Part shown: positions 9,101-17,130 of the stretch, piece after piece
How positions within the stretch are numbered: the first letter of the stretch is position 1
Layout: each line of letters starts with the position of its first letter
DNA from: an uncultured Porphyromonadaceae bacterium
Lineage (GTDB): Bacteria > Bacteroidota > Bacteroidia > Bacteroidales > Muribaculaceae
Assembly (NCBI GenBank): GCA_905202215.1
Contig: CAJKRG010000026.1
Location: 1 to 37,912, forward strand
DNA: 37,912 nt
Direction of reading: 5' to 3'
Translations under genes and position numbers: made by a program
The notes under the pieces: model-generated
Seen by the model: only the letters and a program-made list of their open reading frames with translations
Databases searched by the model: none
Told to the model about the DNA's origin: nothing

Positions 9101-10421
9101 GAAGCTCGCTGTCGGTGCAGGTGGTCGCGGCTATGCTTTCGGCGATGATTTTGCCGTCGGGCATGCGGGTGACGGTATAAGTTACGGCTGCGGGGTCTAT
9201 ATAGCCTTTATTGGCGCCTGTGGTGACGGCGGTCCAGCTTATGGTCACTTTGTCGCCGTCTTTGGCGGCTGTCACCGAAGCGGGCGCTGCCGGACTGTCG
9301 TTGCCGGCATAGACGGCTGTGCGTACAGAGGCGCCGCGGTTGTCGCCCTGCGAGGCATAGACTATTAGAGAATGAACGCCTTCGGTGAAGGTCACTTCGC
9401 GATTTACTGCCGAGCCGGCTGCGGCACTTCCCTGAAGGAGCACGGCGCCATTGTCTTCGACGGTATAGTCGATGTTTCCGCTCAGAGCGGTTCCGGCGAT
9501 GGTGGCCGACGGTAGAGTGAACGATATGCTGCCGGTGAGGGCGCTCCCGTCGAGGGTAACGGTAAAATCGCTGACGGGCTGCGGGCCTTCGATATCGGCG
9601 ATTCCTGATGTGGAATAGAGCCCTACGAACTCCTCGTCGTCGGAGAATGTGCGCACCTTGGTGGCAGCTCCTGTCTCGATATCGATCTTGAAGAGGGCCG
9701 AGACATCGGCGTTGCAGGCCGCCCAGTACATTTCCTTGGTCGTGAAGTCAAAGCAGCCCGACTGGTTCCACAGTGCGGGCCGGAATCCGGTGTCGCCGAT
9801 GAGCGTATGGTCGCCTGTGGCGCGGTCGAAGCGGTAGAGATTTCCGTCGCAGCCGACTCCGAATATGTCGCCGTTACTGTCGGCGGCAAGTGCCAGCATG
9901 CTCATGGGCATGTTGTTGTATTTCAGATCGAGGACTTTTATGGTTTCTACTGAACCGTCTGTCACGTCGAGAGTTCCGAAGACATATCCCGACGAGGTGG
10001 CATTGAGGAACACGCCGTAGATCTTGCCGTCGACAGGACACCAGGTGAGATCGTTGGCCGAGGTGGTGAGGGGAGCCTCTTTCTGTTCGAGAAGAGTCCA
10101 GCTGTCGGCGTCGTAGGTGTAGAGGGTATTTTTCTGGATTTTGCCTGTATTGGGCACGTGGGTGAGCACATAATACTTTCCGTCGACATAGACGGCGCCG
10201 CCGTTGGCGTAGATATTAGTGTTTTCGGGTCGGTACGCAAGGCTTACGTCGCCGCTGGCATCGGCTGTGAATTTGTAGATGCCGGCATTGCTTGCGTCTT
10301 CGTTACCCCAGCTGCGTGTGTAGATGAGGTTACCGTAGAGGGTCGGAGCCGCGACTTGTGCCGACGTCGTTATGACGATCGACGACAACAGCGCCACGGC
10401 TGACAGCAGAAATTTTCGCAT
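6102..10421 (-). CDS. Large secreted multidomain FN3/jelly-roll protein with C-terminal sorting-like tail
   Basis: This 1439-residue secreted protein starts with a signal peptide (cleavage near TTSAQ, 18-22). Residues about 25-285 are rich in Tyr/Gly/Asp strands and look like a beta-propeller or similar fold. After that come alternating fibronectin type III-like segments (about 290-470, 630-850) and cleaved-adhesin/MAM-like jelly-roll segments (about 475-625, 860-1000, 1130-1290), with a CARDB-like stretch near 1000-1100. The last 65 residues (FFNLQGLEV ... GNVYIV ... KRVLR) resemble C-terminal secretion tails of Bacteroidetes surface proteins. No catalytic motif was recognised. It is probably an adhesin or glycan- or protein-binding surface protein. 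Domain borders are estimates. Confidence 0.85.
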   Translation of the reverse strand: MRKFLLSAVALLSSIVITTSAQVAAPTLYGNLIYTRSWGNEDASNAGIYKFTADASGDVSLAYRPENTNIYANGGAVYVDGKYYVLTHVPNTGKIQKNTLYTYDADSWTLLEQKEAPLTTSANDLTWCPVDGKIYGVFLNATSSGYVFGTLDVTDGSVETIKVLDLKYNNMPMSMLALAADSNGDIFGVGCDGNLYRFDRATGDHTLIGDTGFRPALWNQSGCFDFTTKEMYWAACNADVSALFKIDIETGAATKVRTFSDDEEFVGLYSTSGIADIEGPQPVSDFTVTLDGSALTGSISFTLPSATIAGTALSGNIDYTVEDNGAVLLQGSAAAGSAVNREVTFTEGVHSLIVYASQGDNRGASVRTAVYAGNDSPAAPASVTAAKDGDKVTISWTAVTTGANKGYIDPAAVTYTVTRMPDGKIIAESIAATTCTDSELPSALGDYTYDVCAAFSGKTGPSASSEAMTLGKSFEAPLAFNLTTEDDFKFFTVIDANNDASTWEWSRNGTMCRYNRNNDSDDWLITPMITLKAGYRYTITLEMRSGNGRTAETYDIMAGNAPTAEALTIPVVEGASLADTKRNPHTVTFTPDTDGNYCFGVHCTSPKYQYSLYVYTFAIDEPVSLKAPVASETVSATAAPGGVLEATVKAIAPSTAVDGTPLASLEKAEITNLTTGRLAGTVSNPAPGTEISVEDKAAANGTNEYSVVFFNAAGKGYAAKTSVYVGEDTPADVTDVVLRQTGDKAVLTWKAPTEGKNGGYINPANLRYRVLLVSTKADVVTGLEECTFTDESQETETQHALQYTVFASNVAGESAGLNSNLLTFGRPYDAPFAESFAEGKETMAPWTTVQEGSGYPDWSASTKSIYDDTDPSQDADLGWMKYASKGTISLQSPIINISPLNRPVLKFWYKATDEGAGSVSLDVRASADRGVTWQTLKTIDVSETGWAQLSADLTAFKGCQTLQIAFRASTSDYQDMYLDNIRIADHVDKDLGITSFTGPTSLDAGSTGRYSLRLVNNGSTVASGYNVSIFGNDRLLTIAKGEDIAAYAAAVLEIDVTIPVNFTETELKAAIDFTGDEFGPNNEAVLAVTATEPRFPTIGTLAATSEGSGIKLSWSRPAEERNPSAVIDDLENLTAWDFGGVTDTNPRGSIGDYTVYDADGKSTVVVASYYTQPNAYEPMAYQVGKTAEPGNYTDLNLKNNGVNARSGYYSLIAWGAVEGASSDWLILPELFPGETKISFWAHAAAMGWGASPDEKLEVYYSTSGNDIADFVSLGEPVAVPAGFESDSEKGFRFYEFQLPDNAKYAAIRVELSTWSNKAVVIDDICFTAASLPMESLEIKGFNIYRDGEKIGTSDTEEYLDQTATGNHVYNVTTSYHLGESPFSNDAEAAVSGIEDVVIDSTDGELRFFNLQGLEVKNPVRGNVYIVVSPDGTSAKRVLR

Positions 10422-10448
10422 TTGTAAAGTATTTGGTTAGTTGTGTCG

Positions 10449-10456
10449 CAAAGATA
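10449..10456 (-). promoter_or_regulatory. Possible Bacteroidetes -7 box (TATCTTTG)
   Basis: On the minus strand the sequence reads TATCTTTG, matching the TAnnTTTG -7 consensus, about 28 bp before the start of the large FN3 gene. No TTTG at proper -33 spacing was found, so the call rests on one box and position only. Confidence 0.4.
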
Positions 10457-10560
10457 TGCATTTTTACGGCAAAATTACACTCATTGGCGTGAAATGTGTG
10501 CCTGAATGCGATAAAAAATGCTTTCTGCTGTCATTTTGACCGCTGCGGAGCTGTCTTCCC

Positions 10561-11739
10561 TTACCAACGTGGAATCTCTATGTCGTCCTTGGCCGGGAGT
10601 TCGGGGAATTTTGCATGTGGCTCGGTCTGGTACCAGAAAGATGTCGAGGAAATATCCGATTTCTGGTTATTGTAGCGCCAGTCGTGGCGCCATCCGAGGT
10701 CCTGTATCGTCACCTTGAGATCCTTGTCGAAGCGGATGGGGTCGAGGATATGCCAGCGGTAGAGTCCGAATGATGTCACGGCGCGGTAGAGGCCGTCGGG
10801 CCGGAGCACCTGGTGCATACCGGCATAGGGCGTGGTGTATTCCTGATACTGATGTGTCTTCTGATTTTCGAAATTATAGGAACCGCAGAAATAGTCTTCG
10901 GTGCCTGTGCCGCAGATGGTCGGGAATTTCTTGTCGCCGTCGATATAGAATTTTATTTCGCCCTCACCCCACCAGCAGTTGTCGTGCACGCGCCATGCCA
11001 GATATGTGCCGACGTACTGTCCTTTGCCTTTGACGCCGTCGAGGAGGGTATGGAGCGAGCTTTCAGTCGGATTGGAGCGGCGGAACTGTGCGTGGAAGTA
11101 GGCTTCGTCATCGGGCACCTCGGTGAGGGTGTAGTTTATCTGATAATAAAGGCGCATCTCTTCGGCATTGTTGATGTTTTCGATAGTGATGCGGGCTTTT
11201 TTGCGGAATGGCATTTTCCAGTAGCAGTTGAAAGCGCTGCCGGGATTGACGCATACGGCGAACGACGACAGTTGGGCGTATTCGTTGTAAGCGCTGCAGA
11301 AGAAATCGCCTACGGGGCATTCTACCGACGGCTCGGTTTCGTCGTCCCAGTACATGCGCAGGATAGACAGACGCCAGTTGCCGGTGGGCGTCATCCATAT
11401 CTGCTGAATGGCTCCGGAGCCGTTGATTTCGGCTATTGTGATGGTTTCGCCTGGTTTCACGATGATGTAGGGGTTCACTTTCCAGCCGACGCCGAGGTCG
11501 CGGGCATTGACCGAAGCGTTGGCGGCGTTGCGTATGTCCTTGTCGCGCACCGGGTCGGCCATGCCGCCCTTGCCTTTCTCGCCGGTGAAGTTTTCGGGAC
11601 TTATGGAGCGGGTCTGTGCGTCGGACAGGCGCGAGAGAGTGCCCATGTTCATGTCGAGTCCGTTGAATGTATAGGTCTGTGCCGTGGCTGCGGTCGTCAG
11701 CAGGGCGCAAGCTGCAAGTAGAAGATGCCTGAGAGTCAT
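10561..11739 (-). CDS. DUF2961 / GH172-like secreted glycoside hydrolase
   Basis: This 392-residue secreted protein has a signal peptide (cleavage near TAATAQ, 16-21) and the hallmark motifs of the DUF2961 family: WMTPTGNWR (about 115-123), DFFCSAYNEY (145-154), NCYWKMPF (171-178), WWGEGEIKFYIDGD (256-269) and GTGTEDYF (277-284). Family members are classified as GH172 and act on difructose dianhydride or alpha-D-arabinofuranosides. The glutamates in WWGEGE (259, 261) and TGTED (281) are the candidate catalytic pair. It stands alone between the FN3 protein and korB, not beside a SusC/D pair, so its glycan target is unclear. Confidence 0.88.
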   Translation of the reverse strand: MTLRHLLLAACALLTTAATAQTYTFNGLDMNMGTLSRLSDAQTRSISPENFTGEKGKGGMADPVRDKDIRNAANASVNARDLGVGWKVNPYIIVKPGETITIAEINGSGAIQQIWMTPTGNWRLSILRMYWDDETEPSVECPVGDFFCSAYNEYAQLSSFAVCVNPGSAFNCYWKMPFRKKARITIENINNAEEMRLYYQINYTLTEVPDDEAYFHAQFRRSNPTESSLHTLLDGVKGKGQYVGTYLAWRVHDNCWWGEGEIKFYIDGDKKFPTICGTGTEDYFCGSYNFENQKTHQYQEYTTPYAGMHQVLRPDGLYRAVTSFGLYRWHILDPIRFDKDLKVTIQDLGWRHDWRYNNQKSDISSTSFWYQTEPHAKFPELPAKDDIEIPRW

Positions 11740-11777
11740 GATATGAGATTTTTATGGATTGGTTTTCAAAATTAGCG

Positions 11778-11785
11778 CAAATCTA
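11778..11785 (-). promoter_or_regulatory. Possible -7 box (TAGATTTG) of the GH172-like gene
   Basis: The minus strand reads TAGATTTG about 39 bp before the start codon. A TTTG lies upstream at 11811-11814 (minus strand), but the 25-bp gap is longer than usual, so this is a weak promoter call. Confidence 0.4.
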
Positions 11786-11840
11786 TGCGTGCGGTGTATC
11801 GCATTGATGACAAATGTGTCATCATCACAGACAAGGGCAT

Positions 11841-11872
11841 AAAAAAGCCATGCGCGGATTGCACATGGCTTG
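11841..11872 (-). terminator. Terminator of the korA-korB operon
   Basis: An 8-bp stem (AAGCCATG at 11845-11852 with CATGGCTT at 11864-11871) is followed on the minus strand by a run of six T. It lies 24 bp after the korB stop codon. Confidence 0.75.
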
Positions 11873-11895
11873 TAGGGGGGTATGTCGTGTACGGT

Positions 11896-12906
11896 TTATT
11901 CGACGGTCCAGGTCTCGCCTGCGAGAATCATGTCGCGGAGGGTGGCGAAGCCTTTGGCGGCCCGTACCTCGGCCACCTGAGCGGAGACGCCGTCGTCGTA
12001 TGTGGGGGCTTCGACGTCGCGGATCACGCCGAGTGCGAGTGGGAGCGACTGACCGTCCATCATGGCAAGCTGCTGGTGGAGGAAGTTCGACTCAGTGTGG
12101 GCGTCGTGTACAAGCACGTCGTCGATGGTGTAGCCGTCCTGGCCGATTGTCACGGCTTTGAGGAGGAAGCCGTCGCGTACGAGGCCCTTGTCCTTGTCTT
12201 TGCCGAATATCATCTTTTCGCCGTGGCGCAGCAGTATTGTGCGGTCGGCGCGTACCTCGCGGTCGGTGATGGCGTTGTGGATTCCGTTGTTGAAGATCAC
12301 GCAGTTCTGGAGGATCTCGACTACGGAAGTGCCTTTATGGCGGGCGGCAGCGGCGAGGACGTCCTGCGATGTGGCCAGCTCGACATCAATGCTGCGGGCG
12401 AAGAAGTTGCCGCGTGCGCCGAACACCAGCTCTGCCGGAATGAAGGGGTCTTCCACAGTTCCGTAAGGGCTCGACTTCGACACGAAACCGCGTGCGCTCG
12501 TCGGGGAGTACTGGCCTTTGGTGAGGCCGTAGATCTTGTTGTTGAAGAGCACGATGTTGATGTCGATGTTTCGGCGTACGGCGTGGATGAAGTGGTTGCC
12601 GCCGATGGCGAGGCCGTCGCCGTCGCCCGAGATCTGCCATACGGTCATCTCCGGATTGGCCACTTTGTAGCCTGTGGCTATTGCGGCGGCGCGTCCGTGG
12701 ATTGTGTGGAAGCCGTATGTGTTCATGTAGTAGGGCAGGCGCGAGCTGCAGCCGATACCCGATATCACGGCAGTCTTGTGAGGGGGTACTCCCAGCGCGG
12801 CCATGGCCTTGTGGAGAGTGTTGAGTATGGCGTGGTCGCCGCAGCCGGGGCACCAGCGTACCGCCTGTTCGCTTTTATAGTCGGCTGCTGTATATTGTGT
12901 ATCCAT
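11896..12906 (-). CDS. korB: 2-oxoacid:ferredoxin oxidoreductase, beta subunit
   Basis: This 336-residue thiamine-diphosphate subunit works with KorA in the CoA-dependent, ferredoxin-linked oxidation of 2-oxoglutarate (or a related 2-oxoacid), or in the reverse carboxylation. RWCPGCGDH (17-25) is the typical opening, GIGCSSR (about 50-56) follows, and the TPP/Mg signature runs from GDGDGLAIGG (about 94) to NNKIYGLTKGQ (about 123-133). Length is normal for KorB/OorB. It is the second gene of the korA-korB operon, 107 bp after korA, with a terminator directly behind it. The 2-oxoglutarate preference is inferred from family similarity. Confidence 0.93.
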   Translation of the reverse strand: MDTQYTAADYKSEQAVRWCPGCGDHAILNTLHKAMAALGVPPHKTAVISGIGCSSRLPYYMNTYGFHTIHGRAAAIATGYKVANPEMTVWQISGDGDGLAIGGNHFIHAVRRNIDINIVLFNNKIYGLTKGQYSPTSARGFVSKSSPYGTVEDPFIPAELVFGARGNFFARSIDVELATSQDVLAAAARHKGTSVVEILQNCVIFNNGIHNAITDREVRADRTILLRHGEKMIFGKDKDKGLVRDGFLLKAVTIGQDGYTIDDVLVHDAHTESNFLHQQLAMMDGQSLPLALGVIRDVEAPTYDDGVSAQVAEVRAAKGFATLRDMILAGETWTVE

Positions 12907-13037
12907 TTAGTTGCAAATTATGAATTATGGATTATGAATTCTTTGGGTTGGGGGTTATAGGTCAGGGGTTAGTGTCGGGCTTTAATATGCTTCGGCCACG
13001 AACCCCGAACCTTTTATAATTCTGAATTCATAATTTC
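12907..13037. repeat. Intergenic simple repeats between korA and korB
   Basis: The 107-bp gap is built of low-complexity motifs: AATTATGAATTATG-type repeats at 12914-12938 and again at 13016-13035, and GGGTTGGGGGTTAT / GGGGTTAG motifs at 12943-12971. The right-hand AATTATGAATT copy runs into korA and encodes its last residues (IMNSEL). Similar GGTTA/TTAACC-rich spacers occur at 25680-25716 and 32280-32310. Confidence 0.65.
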
Positions 13038-14867
13038 GATGGTCTTTTCGACAACTTCGGTGACGCTGAAGGGCTGGCCCTGGATTTTGTTGATTCGGAG
13101 GATCTGTTTTCCTGCGAAGCGTGCCTGGAGGAAGTCTGCGAACATGCCTGTGTTGAGTTCGGCTACGATGACGCGCTTGTAGCGGGCGAGAATCTCGCCT
13201 GTGTTCGCCGGCAGCGGGTTGATGTAGCGGAAATGGGCGAATGCCACGCTCTTGCCCTGGCGGCACAGCTCTTCGGCGGCGGTGCGCAGATGGCCGTATG
13301 TGCCGCCCCAGCCTATGAGGATAGTGTCGGCATCGGGATCGCCGAGCACTTCGAGAGCAGGGATATCGTCGGCTATGCGGGCTATTTTCTCGCGGCGCAG
13401 GAGAACCATCTTTTCGTGGTTGGCGGGATCGGTCGAGATGGCACCTGTGGCGGCGTCTTTCTCGAGACCTCCGAGGCGGTGTGTGGCGCCTTCGGTACCT
13501 CCGACGGGCCAGTAGCGGCCGAGGTTTTCACGGCGTGTATAGGGGCGCCAGCTGCCGTCGGCGAGCATTTCGGCGGGTATGTCGGGCGTCTTGATTTCGG
13601 GGAATTCGTCGGCCTCGGGCACACGCCATGCCGACGAGCCGTTGCCGATGAAGGCGTCGCTGAGCAGTATTACGGGTGTGCTGTGCTCGATGGCTATGCG
13701 GCAGGCCTCGAAGGCCATCGTGAAGCAGTCGGTCGGGGAGGCCGGGGCGACAACAGCCACGGGCGACTCGCCGTTGCGGCCGTAGAGAGCCTGCATGAGG
13801 TCGGTCTGTTCGGTCTTGGTTGGCAGGCCGGTCGAGGGGCCTCCGCGCTGCACGTCGATGACGACGAGCGGGAGTTCGGCGATGACGGCCAGGCCGATGC
13901 CTTCGCTCTTGAGGGCGAGGCCGGGGCCGGAGGTCGATGTCACGGCAAGGTTGCCTGCGAAAGAGGCGCCTATGGCCGAGCATACGCCGGCGATTTCGTC
14001 TTCCATCTGACAGGCCTTGACGCCGAGGTCCTTGCGCTTGGCGAGCTCATGGAGAATGTCGGTAGCAGGGGTGATGGGATAGGAGCCGAGGAAGAGCGGA
14101 CGACCGCATTTTTCGGAGGCCATGATTAGGCCCCAGGCTGTTGCGGTGTTGCCGTTGATGTCGGTATATACGCCCGGACGCGGATCTTCGGTCTCGACCT
14201 TGTAGGTGCTTACCGAGGCGTGGATATTATGACCGTAGTCGTAGCCTGCCTGAAGCACTTTGGCGTTGGCTTCGTAGACAGCGGGCTTTTTGGCGAATTT
14301 TTTCTTAAGGTGTCTGAGGGCGCCTTCGAGCGGACGGTCGAAGAGCCAGCAGATGAGGCCGAGGACAAAAATATTGCGGCATTTGAGCACGCTCTTGTTG
14401 TCGAGGCCGGTATCGGCGAGAGCCGCCTTGGTCATGGTGGTGACGGGCACTTCAACGATCTGTGCCTTGATGCCAAGCTCCTCGAAGGGACGGTCGGTGG
14501 CATACTGGGCTTTTTTGAGATCGCTCTCACGGAATGAATCGATGTCGACCACGATGACGCCGCCAGGTTTGAGGAAGCGGTGGTTGGTCTTGAGAGCGGC
14601 AGCATTCATAGCCACAAGGACGTCGCAGGCGTCGCCGGGGGTGTGTACGCCGGTGCCGACGCTTACCTGGAAACCCGAAACGCCGCTGAGCGAGCCCTGC
14701 GGGGCGCGGATTTCGGCCGGATAGTCGGGGAAGGTAGACACCTGGTTGCCCAGGCCTGCCGATACATTGGTGAAGATGTTGCCCGCGAGCTGCATTCCGT
14801 CGCCGGAGTCGCCCGAGAAGCGCACAACCACCTTGTCGAGAACCTTTACATTAGTTTTCTCCAACAT
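13014..14867 (-). CDS. korA: 2-oxoacid:acceptor oxidoreductase, fused gamma-alpha subunit
   Basis: This 617-residue subunit fuses the gamma domain (about 10-195, starting VVRFSGDSGDGMQLAG) with the alpha domain (about 235-615), in which GSYPITPATDILHELA and the TSTSGPGLALKSEGIGLA stretch are typical pyrimidine-binding and core motifs. Together with KorB it forms the cytoplasmic oxidoreductase that links 2-oxoacid turnover to ferredoxin. Length and domain order match the two-gene KorAB type. The last six residues (IMNSEL) are encoded by a copy of the AATTATGAATT intergenic repeat, so the native C-terminus may have been rewritten. A promoter with TACCTTTG lies about 95 bp upstream. Confidence 0.93.
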   Translation of the reverse strand: MLEKTNVKVLDKVVVRFSGDSGDGMQLAGNIFTNVSAGLGNQVSTFPDYPAEIRAPQGSLSGVSGFQVSVGTGVHTPGDACDVLVAMNAAALKTNHRFLKPGGVIVVDIDSFRESDLKKAQYATDRPFEELGIKAQIVEVPVTTMTKAALADTGLDNKSVLKCRNIFVLGLICWLFDRPLEGALRHLKKKFAKKPAVYEANAKVLQAGYDYGHNIHASVSTYKVETEDPRPGVYTDINGNTATAWGLIMASEKCGRPLFLGSYPITPATDILHELAKRKDLGVKACQMEDEIAGVCSAIGASFAGNLAVTSTSGPGLALKSEGIGLAVIAELPLVVIDVQRGGPSTGLPTKTEQTDLMQALYGRNGESPVAVVAPASPTDCFTMAFEACRIAIEHSTPVILLSDAFIGNGSSAWRVPEADEFPEIKTPDIPAEMLADGSWRPYTRRENLGRYWPVGGTEGATHRLGGLEKDAATGAISTDPANHEKMVLLRREKIARIADDIPALEVLGDPDADTILIGWGGTYGHLRTAAEELCRQGKSVAFAHFRYINPLPANTGEILARYKRVIVAELNTGMFADFLQARFAGKQILRINKIQGQPFSVTEVVEKTIEIMNSEL

Positions 14868-14961
14868 GACTAAGTTTATATGATAATTTGTGTTTGTGTG
14901 TTAATTCATTAGATTTAAGACATATGGCCAACGCACATCGCGCCGTGCCCTAATCGCACCG

Positions 14962-14990
14962 CAAAGGTAAGAATTATTTAGACATTCCAA
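14962..14990 (-). promoter_or_regulatory. Promoter of korA-korB (TACCTTTG -7 box)
   Basis: On the minus strand TACCTTTG (14962-14969) matches TAnnTTTG. A TTG lies 18 bp upstream (14988-14990), close to the -33 position. This places transcription start near 14955 and gives a 5' leader of roughly 85 nt before korA. Confidence 0.6.
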
Positions 14991-15057
14991 GCCTTTTGCC
15001 GAAAATTATCTCTGCAACTTTAACACTTCACAACAACAGCGTCTCCCACTCATAAAC

Positions 15058-15579
15058 TTACTCACCCGTTTCCACTCCAGCATGTTGCGTAAATTTAATG
15101 CGAGTAGGGAAAACTGCATAATTCCGGTCCGGAACAGGGGTCAGTTCTATAGTAAACTCACGCACTTTAATCGACTGATTGGGGAGAATAGTGATATCGA
15201 AATATCTGTAAGGCTTCTCAATATCATCTTCAAAAATCGTTTGAACATTTGTCGCAGTCTCGTCTTTGGCCTCAAAGCCGAGAGTAAGACCTTCGCCAAG
15301 GTTCAGCACACTATCGAACACCGCTTTCCCTTCATCGATTTTCACTTTTCCATCATAAAATGCCCAGTTCCAGTTCAGAAATCCTATGGCATCCTGAAAA
15401 TGGAATGCAGCCCCATCGGAGGACACTATAAATTCTACGGTTCCATAAACCGTTTTATGATGCGGAATATCGTACAAGAACGCACCTCCATTGGGACTGA
15501 CTTCTATAAGATTGTCCTCATGACAACCCACAAGCAGCGATGATAATAAAATCACCAATAACGAAACAATGTTTTTCAT
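15058..15579 (-). CDS. Hypothetical lipoprotein beside C10-like protein
   Basis: This 173-residue protein has a signal peptide and clear lipobox (LLVGC, Cys19) followed by HEDN, acidic residues of the kind seen in Bacteroidetes surface-export signals. The rest is predicted beta-rich (YGTVEFIV, YRYFDITILP, REFTIELTPVP). I do not recognise the family. It starts 4 bp after the C10-protease-like gene and so is co-transcribed with it. Genes next to C10 proteases can encode inhibitors, and that is one possible role, but no motif proves it. The gene is AT-rich compared with korA next door. Confidence 0.7.
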   Translation of the reverse strand: MKNIVSLLVILLSSLLVGCHEDNLIEVSPNGGAFLYDIPHHKTVYGTVEFIVSSDGAAFHFQDAIGFLNWNWAFYDGKVKIDEGKAVFDSVLNLGEGLTLGFEAKDETATNVQTIFEDDIEKPYRYFDITILPNQSIKVREFTIELTPVPDRNYAVFPTRIKFTQHAGVETGE

Positions 15580-15583
15580 AGTA

Positions 15584-17029
15584 TTATGGCCTCTTTATAT
15601 TAATCGTCTTTAAAATTTTAAATGATTTCGCAGCTATGCCGGTACAATTCATATTAACATTCAAATCGTACCATCCATTATTCACATCACAATTATGCCA
15701 ATCAATTTTATTTAAATGACTGCTATAATACTCAATCCAATGCCAGGATTCATTGAATATCTTTTCTCCTGTAAATGTATATATCGCAATTCTCGTTTCA
15801 AAATACAATGACAGAGTCCCACTAACTGTAATATAATGCTCGTACCAACTCGGTATGGAACCACTCCGATTATATATTTTCCCATAGAGTATATAAGGGA
15901 TAGACCCACGATTAAGTCCTTCAGAAATATTCACATCATAACCATAGCCCGATAACGCATTGACTAAATTCGAAGGATCTATCATAGTGGTAGTCCGCTG
16001 ATAGGATGCATATGTATCCTCACAAATTTTGTAGAGTAAATCTGAAATATATCTATTATCATCATAATCGTCATAATTAGGTGTATATATTGCATCCCAA
16101 TCAATATATTCTGGATAACGATAATAATTCATGATTTGACCTGCCGCCAAAGCTCCTGCCGCCACATAAGGCTTATAAGTCCCAAGGCTATCAATTTTAT
16201 ACTTAAAAGTCGAATTACATGAAGAATGCCATTTTGTATTTATTGTCTCCTCCTGGAGAAATTTACTTGGCCCATTAGGCCTTTTAAGTCCGATAGTTAA
16301 TTGTTCCCATTCATTTTCATATACAATATACGTGGCTTGTTCTGTATCTTTCCAATATTGAATATCCGCAGATTCATTACCAGTTAAAGGTTCATACAGA
16401 TTTATTATTTCATAGTCGCCATGTTGGCTCCATGAAATTATCGAATCCTGCATAATCATCTGCAGTTCATTCATATCATAATCACCGGCATATCGAGACC
16501 TGCAGTTTTGCCGACATCCATTATTTCTTTTAGTACTTTCTAATAAATCTTTCCAGACAACGGCATACTGCTCTGTAGAATCGACTGGTAGTTCGATTTG
16601 ACTTGATAATTTATCAAGCATAGATTCAAGCCAAAAATCAGAAGGAGTCTCAGGAATGTCATTATAATGAAAATTACCATGTTCACTATATGCCAAAACA
16701 GGACAATACTTCTTTGTGCCACTGATTATCATAAATCCTCCTTCATTCGGAAGGTTTATTACATAAGCTAAAGCCCGTTCGTTTCTAACGATTGAAGCAA
16801 TGTTATTAGATATAACCGTGCGCGACAATAAATCCCTATTTTCAAAAGTAAAATTGTCGCTCAGCTTCGTAAAAACCACCTCAGCTTCTGCTTTGTCTAC
16901 ATATACACTATCGTATAGCGCATCAGTTGTTTCTTCAAGAACAGTATCGAAACGAATATTATCTTGGTCAGTACATGCGCAAATCAACCATATACTCAAG
17001 ACAGAATATATGTAAAATAACTTTTTCAT
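15584..17029 (-). CDS. C10 (streptopain-like) family protein lacking the catalytic Cys
   Basis: This 481-residue lipoprotein (lipobox ICAC, Cys19) has the layout of a C10 cysteine protease. A prodomain similar to the Spi/I69 inhibitor covers about 45-165 (GGFMIISG, PVLAYSEHGNF). A region like the mature enzyme starts at NTKWHSSC (264-271) and includes AGQIMNYYRYPEYIDWD (296-312). In active C10 enzymes this last motif is preceded by GCVATAxAQIM. Here the matching segment reads AAGALAAGQIM and the nucleophile position is Ala291. The usual GGHAWV histidine motif is replaced by WYEHYITVSG (395-404). I infer a pseudoenzyme, perhaps a decoy, inhibitor or binding protein. The gene is AT-rich and probably transferred. 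It is transcribed from the symmetric divergent promoter at 17051-17090. Confidence 0.8.
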   Translation of the reverse strand: MKKLFYIYSVLSIWLICACTDQDNIRFDTVLEETTDALYDSVYVDKAEAEVVFTKLSDNFTFENRDLLSRTVISNNIASIVRNERALAYVINLPNEGGFMIISGTKKYCPVLAYSEHGNFHYNDIPETPSDFWLESMLDKLSSQIELPVDSTEQYAVVWKDLLESTKRNNGCRQNCRSRYAGDYDMNELQMIMQDSIISWSQHGDYEIINLYEPLTGNESADIQYWKDTEQATYIVYENEWEQLTIGLKRPNGPSKFLQEETINTKWHSSCNSTFKYKIDSLGTYKPYVAAGALAAGQIMNYYRYPEYIDWDAIYTPNYDDYDDNRYISDLLYKICEDTYASYQRTTTMIDPSNLVNALSGYGYDVNISEGLNRGSIPYILYGKIYNRSGSIPSWYEHYITVSGTLSLYFETRIAIYTFTGEKIFNESWHWIEYYSSHLNKIDWHNCDVNNGWYDLNVNMNCTGIAAKSFKILKTINIKRP

Positions 17030-17050
17030 GGGTGTTAGTTTTAAGTTTTG

Positions 17051-17090
17051 GCAAAGGTATATAAAAAAAGCGATTTTTATATACCTTTGC
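17051..17090. promoter_or_regulatory. Symmetric divergent promoter: 17-bp perfect inverted repeat
   Basis: Positions 17051-17067 and 17074-17090 are a perfect 17-bp inverted repeat around a 6-bp centre. Each arm contains an outward-facing -7 box: TACCTTTG on the plus strand at 17082-17089, and the same word on the minus strand at 17052-17059. The boxes lie 41 bp and 22 bp from the start codons of the DUF3298 gene (+) and the C10-like gene (-). The palindrome could also be an operator for a dimeric regulator or a cruciform. Confidence 0.7.
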
Positions 17091-17130
17091 TATATTATTT
17101 TATGAGACACTCTTTAAATAAAATCTGAAT

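Noticed and set aside
11785..12960. 391-codon plus-strand open frame over korB
   Set aside because: Antisense to a certain gene, Val/Asp-rich shadow with no recognisable motif.
10561..14867. A polysaccharide utilisation locus around the GH172-like gene
   Set aside because: No SusC/SusD pair, sensor or other glycosidase lies beside it; korAB and the FN3 protein do not form such a locus.
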